From NCBI GenBank assembly GCA_964417825.1, contig CAYQJC010000021.1, forward strand, positions 1-11,760: DNA of 11,760 nucleotides, given 5' to 3'. Under the pieces are notes generated by a model. The model was not told the origin of the DNA and did not search any database. It was given only the letters and a program-made list of their open reading frames with translations. Positions 5,263 through 10,731 of this stretch are shown one piece after another. The translations under genes were made by a program, and so were the position numbers. The stretch is from CAYQJC01 sp964417825. GTDB lineage: Bacteria; Patescibacteriota; Minisyncoccia; Minisyncoccales; CG1-02-41-26. Numbering within the stretch: the first letter of the stretch is position 1; each line of letters begins with the position of its first letter.

Positions 5263-5263
5263 T

Positions 5264-6640
5264 ATGAAAGTTCATTTTATCGGTATTGGTGGGATTGGAG
5301 TTTCAGCTTTGGCTCAATATTATTTAGCAAAGGGCCACAGAGTGAGTGGCTCTGATTTAAATTCTTCTGAGATTACTGATTTCTTGAAGAAAAAAGGAAT
5401 TAAAATTTTTATTGGCCCTCACAAAACTAGTAACCTCCCAAAAAATGTGGATTTGGTAATATACAGTCCAGCAGTTCAATCAAATAACCCAGAACTGAAA
5501 GAAGCAAGAAAAAAGAGAACAAAATCTCAAAGTTATCCTCAAGCCCTAGGAGAATTAACTAAAAAATACTATACGATTGCAATTGCTGGCACTCATGGGA
5601 AAAGTACGGTTACCGCTATGATCGGCCTAATTTTAATTAAAGCTGGACTCGATCCCACTGTAATTTTAGGCACGAAACTTAAAGAATTCAGGAATAGCAA
5701 TTTTCGGATGGGAAAATCGAAGTTTTTAGTAATCGAGGCGGATGAGTGGCAAGCTTCTTTTTTAAATTATTGGCCAAAAATCATTGTTTTAACCAATATT
5801 GAAAGAGAGCATCTTGATTATTATAAAGATTTAAAACATATTATTAAGACCTACCGAGAGTTTATCAAACATCTACCAGAAAATGGAATTTTAGTGATGA
5901 ATGAAGGGGATAAAAATATCTCAAATCTCAAATCTCAAATCTCAAATCTAAATCTTAAAACTCAAATCTATACTTTAAAACAAAAAGAGACAAAAAAATT
6001 AAGAAAGATTTTAAAGGTGCCGGGGGAGCATAACGTTTTGAATGCCTTAGCAGCTTTAGCAGTGGCTAGGGTTTTGAAAATTCCTGATAAAATTTCCTTT
6101 AAAGCTTTGGCAGAATACAGAGGAGCTTGGAGAAGATTTGAAGAAAAAGATTTGAAAATTGAAAATTGTAAATTGAAAATTATTTCCGATTATGCTCATC
6201 ATCCCACCGAGATAGAAGCAACCTTAAAAGCTGTCCGGCAAAAATATCCCAAAAAACAAATCTGGTGCATTTTCCAGCCCCATCAATATCAAAGAACATT
6301 CTATCTTTTTGATGATTTTGTCCATGTTTTTAAAAAAGCTCTGTCAGAGACCGGGTCTCTGTCAACTGGAAAAGGGAAGTTGGTTAATAGGTTGATTATT
6401 ACTGATATTTTTGATGTAGCAGGGAGAGAATTGAAGGGTATCAAAAAGAAAGTAAGTTCAAGGAAACTGATTGAAGCAATTAATGCCCCTTGGGCAATTT
6501 ATTTACCCGAGAGAGATATAATAAGCTATTTAAAAAAGAACTTAAAAGGCAAAGAACTAGTAATAGTAATGGGGGCTGGAGATATCTACAAATTAACTGA
6601 ACAATTGACCACCGAGAATTATCCACAGCAAAGAGGTTGA
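5264..6640 (+). CDS. murC: UDP-N-acetylmuramate--L-alanine ligase MurC, with repeat-derived insertions
   Basis: A 458-aa Mur ligase that adds L-alanine to UDP-MurNAc in the cytoplasm. Domain 1: 'MKVHFIGIGGIGVSALA' (nucleotide-sugar binding). Domain 2: P-loop GTHGKST (109-115), 'IEADEW' (157-162), 'NIEREHLDYY' (178-187), 'GEHNVLNALA' (254-263). Domain 3: 'RRFE' (290-293), 'DYAHHPTEI' (309-317), 'FQPHQYQRT' (337-345), 'GAGDIYKL' (437-444). The ATG at 5264 is right because homology starts there; an in-frame TTG at 5219 would add 15 residues coded by the upstream hairpin and heptad repeat. Oddities: residues 219-236 and 296-306 are coded by heptad repeats, and about residues 360-375 are an extra loop coded by palindromic DNA between 'DDFVHVFKKA' and 'RLIITDIFDVAG', which are adjacent in ordinary MurC. 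All catalytic motifs remain, so it is probably active. Confidence 0.95.
   Translation: MKVHFIGIGGIGVSALAQYYLAKGHRVSGSDLNSSEITDFLKKKGIKIFIGPHKTSNLPKNVDLVIYSPAVQSNNPELKEARKKRTKSQSYPQALGELTKKYYTIAIAGTHGKSTVTAMIGLILIKAGLDPTVILGTKLKEFRNSNFRMGKSKFLVIEADEWQASFLNYWPKIIVLTNIEREHLDYYKDLKHIIKTYREFIKHLPENGILVMNEGDKNISNLKSQISNLNLKTQIYTLKQKETKKLRKILKVPGEHNVLNALAALAVARVLKIPDKISFKALAEYRGAWRRFEEKDLKIENCKLKIISDYAHHPTEIEATLKAVRQKYPKKQIWCIFQPHQYQRTFYLFDDFVHVFKKALSETGSLSTGKGKLVNRLIITDIFDVAGRELKGIKKKVSSRKLIEAINAPWAIYLPERDIISYLKKNLKGKELVIVMGAGDIYKLTEQLTTENYPQQRG
5918..5969. repeat. Heptad repeat array inside murC (ATCTCAA x4 plus degenerate copies)
   Basis: Four perfect ATCTCAA units (5918-5945) are followed by decayed copies to about 5969. 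The period of 7 yields a 21-bp, seven-codon cycle, here reading roughly 'ISNLKSQISNLNLKTQIY' in a variable loop of the MurC central domain. Confidence 0.88.
6152..6179. repeat. Heptad repeat array inside murC (TTGAAAA x4, inverted relative to 5235-5262)
   Basis: TTGAAAA, TTGAAAA, TTGTAAA, TTGAAAA: the same unit as the array before murC but on the other strand. It codes 'LKIENCKLKI' immediately before the conserved DYAHHPTEI motif, where other MurC proteins have a short GVxVIDDY-type strand. Confidence 0.88.
6340..6389. repeat. Palindromic in-frame insertion in murC
   Basis: It contains CAGAGACC (6345-6352), a single G, then GGTCTCTG (6354-6361), followed by CAACT (6363-6367) and AGTTG (6378-6382) with a 10-nt loop: two adjacent hairpins. 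It codes about 16 residues (LSETGSLSTGKGKLVN) not expected from the MurC family. Exact edges are an estimate based on the family pattern. Confidence 0.68.
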
Positions 6641-6665
6641 CTGACCCAAAGGTCTTTTCTACAAT
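6637..6665 (+). promoter_or_regulatory. Strong sigma70-type promoter at the end of murC
   Basis: TTGACT (6637-6642, five of six), a 17-bp spacer and TACAAT (6660-6665, five of six). The -35 contains the murC TGA. The predicted start near 6672 gives a leader of about 50 nt for the 6724 gene. Confidence 0.65.
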
Positions 6666-6692
6666 AAGGTAATCTGGCAATCCAAAGGTCTT
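6646..6692 (+). repeat. 11-bp direct repeat CCAAAGGTCTT flanking a -10 box
   Basis: Exact copies at 6646-6656 and 6682-6692, 36 bp apart, bracket the TACAAT box and the predicted transcription start. They could be operator half-sites for a regulator or remnants of a small duplication; nothing else distinguishes these. Confidence 0.5.
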
Positions 6693-6723
6693 CGTATTTT
6701 AATAATCTTGACAAACAAAAATC

Positions 6724-6924
6724 ATGTCACTCTATTGGATTTTTTGGATAATTTTAATCCTGGCAGTTATTGGAGTTGTTGTCTGGTATCTTAAATCAAG
6801 AAAGAAAGAAAAAGGAGAAACTACTCAGCTAAAGGCTGAATCTCCAACTGAAGAAAAGGAAGAAGCTCCTACCACTCCATCTTCAGAAGGAGAAACAAGT
6901 TCAGGAGAAACTGGTAGTGTTTAA
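6724..6924 (+). CDS. Small single-pass membrane protein with acidic low-complexity tail
   Basis: A 66-aa protein, function unknown. Residues 3-23 (LYWIFWIILILAVIGVVVWY and neighbours) form one transmembrane helix directly followed by the basic stretch KSRKKEKG, which by the positive-inside rule places the C-terminus in the cytoplasm. Residues 35-66 are Glu/Ser/Thr/Pro-rich and probably disordered. Small proteins of this shape are common in CPR genomes but carry no diagnostic motif. No SD precedes the ATG, yet a good promoter (6637-6665) and a strong terminator (6951-6984) delimit it as an independent unit, which supports it being a real gene. Confidence 0.75.
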   Translation: MSLYWIFWIILILAVIGVVVWYLKSRKKEKGETTQLKAESPTEEKEEAPTTPSSEGETSSGETGSV

Positions 6925-6950
6925 TTCTTTTTAGCTGGTGTACAAATAGA

Positions 6951-6984
6951 AAACAGCCCCGCTGAAAGCGGGGCTGTTTTTTTT
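6951..6984 (+). terminator. Strong intrinsic terminator
   Basis: AAACAGCCCCGCT (6951-6963), loop GAA, AGCGGGGCTGTTT (6967-6979): a perfect 13-bp stem, with an eight-T run (6977-6984) overlapping its end. It closes the 6724 gene and isolates the tyrS operon. Confidence 0.95.
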
Positions 6985-7008
6985 GATTTTTTTAATCGAT
7001 TTTAGTAA

Positions 7009-7052
7009 ACCCCGTAGAGGAATTTTGGCTTGTCAAAATTCTAATACGGGGT
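7009..7052. repeat. Structured palindromic element A
   Basis: ACCCCGTA (7009-7016) pairs perfectly with TACGGGGT (7045-7052). A 2x2 internal loop (GA/AA) follows, then an inner stem GGAATTTTG (7019-7027)/CAAAATTCT (7034-7042) with one G-U, and a GCTTGT hexaloop. No T-tract follows, so it is not a simple terminator. It shares CCC-GTAGAG-AATTT with element B. It carries the boxes of the likely tyrS promoter in its right half. Confidence 0.8.
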
Positions 7053-7057
7053 AAAAT
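7030..7057 (+). promoter_or_regulatory. Candidate tyrS operon promoter embedded in element A
   Basis: TTGTCA (7030-7035, five of six), a 16-bp spacer and TAAAAT (7052-7057, five of six), then 6 nt before an in-frame ATG at 7064. This is the same TAAAAT-plus-6-nt-plus-ATG geometry seen at thpR. Transcription should begin at about 7064, so element B would be at the extreme 5' end of the message or be translated. Confidence 0.6.
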
Positions 7058-7076
7058 AAATTAATGGCATTATTAT

Positions 7077-7159
7077 GCCCGGTAGAGCAATTTCGAATGC
7101 CCTGCCGGGCAATGAGAAAATTTCGAAGAAATTTTCCTTTCGAAGTTGTCATACCGGGT
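7077..7159. repeat. Structured palindromic element B immediately before tyrS
   Basis: The left arm (7077-7097, beginning GCCCGGTAGAGC) and the right arm (7139-7159, ending CATACCGGGT) pair in 19 of 21 positions as RNA, including three G-U pairs, with one 2x2 mismatch (GA/CA). Between them lie two hairpins: TGCCC (7098-7102)/GGGCA (7107-7111) and GAAAATTTC (7116-7124)/GAAATTTTC (7128-7136) with a GAA loop, making a multi-branched fold. The outer stem and the 2x2 loop match element A. The tyrS ATG (7160) abuts the right arm. Confidence 0.78.
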
Positions 7160-8359
7160 ATGATAAATACCGACCCAAAAAAAATAAAGGAGGTTTTGGA
7201 AAGAGGGGTAGAGGAAGTAATTATCAAGAAGCATTTAGAAAAGAGATTACGAGCTGGCAAAAAGCTACGAGTCAAGCTTGGAATTGATCCAACTTCAACT
7301 GACTTGCATTTAGGCCACTCAATTCCTCTTCGAAAGTTAAAGCAATTTCAAGAGTTAGGACATCAAGTTATTTTTTTAATTGGAGACTTTACTGCTCAAA
7401 TTGGTGATCCTTCCGGAAGAGTAGCTACCAGGAAACCTTTAACTGTGGGGCAGATAAAACGGAATATGCGAGATTATGTTAAACAAGCAAGTAAAATTTT
7501 AGATTTAAATAAAGTTGAAGTCCGATATAATAGTGAATGGTACAAGAAAAAGGGAATAAGTTTTTTGATGAGGTTAAGTTCTCAGTTTAGTTATGCTCGA
7601 TTAATAGAAAGAGAGGAATTTAAAAGAAGAATAAAAAGAGGAATTGATGTTTCTATGTTAGAGCTTCTCTATCCTTTATTGCAAGGTTACGACTCAGTAG
7701 CATTGAAAGCTGATGTTGAAATTGGAGGTACAGATCAAAAATTTAATTTACTATTCGCTAGAAAAGTTCAGAAAAAATATAACCTCCCCCAGCAAGACAT
7801 TATGACATTATCGCTTCTCATAGGAACTGACGGTTCAGCTAAAATGAGTAAGTCTTTCAATAATTATATAAAACTCACTGAGAAACCTTTCAAAATGTTC
7901 GGTCAGATCATGTCAATCCCCGATACTCTAATTTGGCATTATTTTCGTCTTTTGACCGATCTTCCTTTAAAAGAGATTGAAAAAATGGAAAAAGAAGTCC
8001 GAGGATTTCTTTTGTCTCCAAGAAACGCCAAAGCTAAATTAGCAAGAGAAATTGTAAAATTATATCACGGAGAGAGAGCAGCCCAAAAAGCGGAAGTAGA
8101 ATTCAACAGGGTCTTCAAAGAAAAAAAATTGCCTTCAGAAATTCCAGTTTTCAGAACCTCAAAGAAAATGCTGCCAATTTTAGATTTGATTTTTGAATCA
8201 GGATTGGCTTCTTCTCGAAGTCAGGCTAAAAGATTAATTTTGCAAAAAGCAGTGGAAATTGATAAAAAATTAATAACTGACTGGAAAGAAAAAATTAAAC
8301 TAAAAGATGGAATGGTCTTGCGAGTTGGGAAAAGAAAGTTTATTAAAATAAAACTCTAA
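7160..8359 (+). CDS. tyrS: Tyrosine--tRNA ligase (TyrRS, TyrZ-like type 2)
   Basis: A 399-aa class I synthetase charging tRNA-Tyr. HLGH (50-53, in 'GIDPTSTDLHLGH') is the HIGH motif and KMSKS is at 228-232. 'IFLIGDFTAQIGDPSGR' (71-87) and 'QGYDSVALKADVEIGGTDQK' (175-194) are characteristic of the second bacterial TyrRS subgroup. A C-terminal S4 RNA-binding domain (about 337-399, 'SRSQAKRLI') is present. Family homology begins near the ATG at 7160. An in-frame ATG at 7064, correctly spaced from a promoter, would add 32 residues coded entirely by palindromic element B; which start is used cannot be settled from sequence. No SD precedes either. aspS follows 8 nt after the stop. Confidence 0.95.
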   Translation: MINTDPKKIKEVLERGVEEVIIKKHLEKRLRAGKKLRVKLGIDPTSTDLHLGHSIPLRKLKQFQELGHQVIFLIGDFTAQIGDPSGRVATRKPLTVGQIKRNMRDYVKQASKILDLNKVEVRYNSEWYKKKGISFLMRLSSQFSYARLIEREEFKRRIKRGIDVSMLELLYPLLQGYDSVALKADVEIGGTDQKFNLLFARKVQKKYNLPQQDIMTLSLLIGTDGSAKMSKSFNNYIKLTEKPFKMFGQIMSIPDTLIWHYFRLLTDLPLKEIEKMEKEVRGFLLSPRNAKAKLAREIVKLYHGERAAQKAEVEFNRVFKEKKLPSEIPVFRTSKKMLPILDLIFESGLASSRSQAKRLILQKAVEIDKKLITDWKEKIKLKDGMVLRVGKRKFIKIKL

Positions 8360-8367
8360 AAATAAAA

Positions 8368-9780
8368 ATGAAAATGAAAAGAACTTTAATCAATGAAACA
8401 CCTAAATATATCGGGAAAAAAGTACGGGTTTGTGGTTGGGTTAACTCAAGGAGAGATCATGGTAAAATTATTTTTATTGATCTGAGAGACAGAAGCGGAG
8501 TTTTGCAAGTGGTTTTTACTCCTCAGCTAAAAGAAGAGCTTTATATTTCAGCTCAAAAATTAAGAGACGAATGGGTGATAGAGGTGGTGGGAGAAATAAA
8601 AAAAAGACCAGAGGGAATGGAAAATCCAAAAATCCCGACTGGCGAAGTTGAATTGCGAGCAGAAAATCTAGTGATTTTTTCTAGGGCTAAAACTTTACCA
8701 TTTTCAATTGATAATGACGGCTATCGAATTGCTGAAGAGAAACGACTGAAATATCGGTATTTAGATTTAAGGAGAAAAAGGTTACAAAGAAATTTAAAAA
8801 TTCGTCAGGAGGTGATTAAATTTATGCGAGAATTTTTGCAAAAGAACGGATTTCTGGAAGTAGAAACACCACTACTGACTAAATCCACCCCAGAAGGAGC
8901 AAGAGATTTTTTGGTGCCAGCCCGCTTACAACCAGGAAAATTTTATGCCCTTCCTCAGTCGCCCCAACAATATAAACAGCTTTTAATGGTCTCGGGTATC
9001 GAAAAGTATTTTCAAGTTGCCAAATGTCTGAGAGACGAAGATCCCAGAGCCGACCGGCAAGCTGAACATACTCAACTAGATATTGAAATGTCATTTGTTG
9101 ATCAAGAAGAAATTTTAACTTTAGTTGAAAAATTGTACATTGAAACTTGTCAAAAAATCTTTCCAGAGAAAAGAATAAAAGAAATTCCTTTTCCCAGAAT
9201 AACCTATAAAGAATCCCTGGAGAAGTATAAATCAGACAAGCCGGATCTGCGGGCAGACAAAAAAGATCAAAATGAATTAGCTTTTTGTTTTGTTACTGAC
9301 TTTCCAATGTTTGAATGGTCAGAACATGAAAAATGCTGGGGGGCGATGCATCATCCATTTACAAAACCTCAAACTGAAGATACAAACAAAATTAAACAAA
9401 GTCCAGAGAAAATCTTAGCTTATCAATACGATGTTGTTCTAAATGGCTATGAAATTGGTGGGGGGAGCTTACGAACCACGAACTTAGATGTTCTTTTTAC
9501 CGTCTTTGAAGTACTGGGCCATAAAAGGGAAGAAATTGAAAAGCAATTCGGGCATTTATTGGAAGCATTTCAATACGGGGTACCTCCTCATGGTGGAATT
9601 GCTTTGGGGATAGAAAGGTTTTTAGCTATCTTATTATCGGAGCCAAATATCCGAGAAGTTATTGCTTTTCCAAAAACGGGCGACAATAGAGACTTAATGA
9701 TGGAAATACCTTCAGAAGTTTCTAAAGAACAATTAAAAGAATTACACCTCAAAATAATAAAACCAAAAAAAGAAAAATAA
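8368..9780 (+). CDS. aspS: Aspartate--tRNA ligase lacking the GAD domain; predicted non-discriminating (Asp/Asn)
   Basis: A 470-aa class II synthetase. An OB-fold anticodon-binding domain (about 15-105, 'VCGWVNSRRDHGKIIFIDLR') is followed by motif 1 around 'GFLEVETPLL' (161-170), the flipping-type loop 'TKSTPEGARDF' (171-181), 'QSPQQYKQLLM' (197-207), motif 2 'FQVAKCLRDEDPRADR' (215-230) and motif 3 'GGIALGIERFLAILL' (409-423). Bacterial AspRS is usually near 590 aa; here 'SDKPDLR' (289-295) runs almost directly into 'FCFVTDFPMFEW' (306-317), so the GAD insertion is gone. H31 and G83 match the non-discriminating bacterial type (E. coli has Leu at the first site), implying Asp-tRNA-Asn formation and repair by GatCAB. 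The start is ATGAAAATG at 8368 or 8374; no SD. Only 3 nt separate it from the next gene. Confidence 0.95.
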   Translation: MKMKRTLINETPKYIGKKVRVCGWVNSRRDHGKIIFIDLRDRSGVLQVVFTPQLKEELYISAQKLRDEWVIEVVGEIKKRPEGMENPKIPTGEVELRAENLVIFSRAKTLPFSIDNDGYRIAEEKRLKYRYLDLRRKRLQRNLKIRQEVIKFMREFLQKNGFLEVETPLLTKSTPEGARDFLVPARLQPGKFYALPQSPQQYKQLLMVSGIEKYFQVAKCLRDEDPRADRQAEHTQLDIEMSFVDQEEILTLVEKLYIETCQKIFPEKRIKEIPFPRITYKESLEKYKSDKPDLRADKKDQNELAFCFVTDFPMFEWSEHEKCWGAMHHPFTKPQTEDTNKIKQSPEKILAYQYDVVLNGYEIGGGSLRTTNLDVLFTVFEVLGHKREEIEKQFGHLLEAFQYGVPPHGGIALGIERFLAILLSEPNIREVIAFPKTGDNRDLMMEIPSEVSKEQLKELHLKIIKPKKEK

Positions 9781-9783
9781 AAT

Positions 9784-10731
9784 ATGTCTAAAAATATCAA
9801 ACTTTTTTTGCTGATAATTTTAATAAGCTTTCCTTTCTGGTGGGGAATAAATGTCCTAGAAAAAAATTTGGAAAACTTTTTTTACGCTAAAGAAATTGAA
9901 AAAAATCCTCCCTCTTTATTTATCGCTCAAATTTCTCAGAATTATAACTTACAAGACCGAAACTTCGAAAACTTAGAGATTGAAGCTAAAAGTGGAATCT
10001 CTGTAGAAATCGACTCTCAAGGAAAAGAAATTGTACTTTTTAAAAAAAATGAAAACGAACCAATGCCTATTGCTTCTCTAACTAAGCTAATGACCGCAAT
10101 TGTTGCTTTAGAATTTTATGACCCTGAGTTACGAGTTCAAATCTCAAAAGAAGCGATAAGCCAAGCGGAGAATAACGGCGAACTAAAAATGGGAGAGATT
10201 CTCAAAGTTAAAGATCTTCTATACATTATGCTTATTGAATCAAGTAATGACGCAGCTTATGCCCTAACTGAAATAATTGGGCCAGAAGGATTTCAAGATC
10301 TGATGAATTTAAAAGCCAAAGATATGGGTTTAAATATGACCCATTTTTTTAATCCAACAGGCCTCGATCCCGAAGATTCCACAGAACCAACAAATTACTC
10401 AACTGCTCAAGATCTGGTGAAACTAGTTAAATATCTTCTTAAAGAACACCCAGAGATCCTAAAAATTTTAGCTGAAAAAGAATATCCGCTTCGCCTTGAG
10501 AATGGCGTTTTACACCATCTACTTAGAAATACAAATGAATTATTAGGAGAAATCCCCGAAATAATCGGGGGTAAAACTGGATTTACCGAAAGAGCTGGGG
10601 GTTGTTTAATTGAAATTTTAAAAGGTAGAAGGGCTGGCACTTACTTAATAAATGTGATTTTAAATTCGCCCGCCAGGTTTGAGGATATGAAAAAACTAAT
10701 TGCTTCTTACTATGGAACCCTTAGAGATTAA
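9784..10731 (+). CDS. D-alanyl-D-alanine carboxypeptidase, peptidase S11 (DacA/PBP5-like)
   Basis: A 315-aa penicillin-binding-type serine peptidase that trims the terminal D-Ala of peptidoglycan stem peptides outside the membrane. The three active-site motifs are present: SxxK at 98-101 ('IASLTKLMTA'), SxN at 153-155 ('ESSNDAA') and KTG at 264-266 ('IGGKTGFTERAGG'). 'FFNPTGLD' (188-195) is also family-typical. Residues 7-20 (LFLLIILISFPFWW) form a signal sequence or N-terminal anchor with no clear cleavage site, followed by a linker of about 45 residues before the catalytic domain. The C-terminal PBP5_C beta-domain of classical DacA is absent. It starts 3 nt after aspS and its 3' end overlaps mraY by 20 nt, tying it to cell-wall precursor synthesis. 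Confidence 0.94.
   Translation: MSKNIKLFLLIILISFPFWWGINVLEKNLENFFYAKEIEKNPPSLFIAQISQNYNLQDRNFENLEIEAKSGISVEIDSQGKEIVLFKKNENEPMPIASLTKLMTAIVALEFYDPELRVQISKEAISQAENNGELKMGEILKVKDLLYIMLIESSNDAAYALTEIIGPEGFQDLMNLKAKDMGLNMTHFFNPTGLDPEDSTEPTNYSTAQDLVKLVKYLLKEHPEILKILAEKEYPLRLENGVLHHLLRNTNELLGEIPEIIGGKTGFTERAGGCLIEILKGRRAGTYLINVILNSPARFEDMKKLIASYYGTLRD

Noticed and set aside
5219..5263. TTG start at 5219 for murC
   Set aside because: The 15 extra residues are encoded by a hairpin arm and the heptad array; MurC homology starts at ATG 5264.
5235..6179. CRISPR-like array from the repeats around and in murC
   Set aside because: Units are 7 bp, contiguous, without spacers, and mostly within a conserved coding sequence.
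6643..6660. GACC-CAAA-GGTC followed by TTTTCT as a murC terminator
   Set aside because: Only a 4-bp stem, and it lies within a good promoter spacer; too weak to call.
6985..7159. T-box riboswitch upstream of tyrS
   Set aside because: No T-box antiterminator sequence (UGGnACCGCG-like), specifier loop or terminator adjacent to the gene is visible; the structures match the paired palindromic elements instead.
7033..7287. Extra open frames on both strands over the tyrS leader (minus 7033-7275, plus 7075-7287)
   Set aside because: They shadow the palindromic elements and the tyrS start, with no SD or family resemblance.
10554..10570. CCCCGA/TCGGGG hairpin in the carboxypeptidase gene
   Set aside because: Short stem over the codons just before the conserved KTG motif; best explained by coding constraint.
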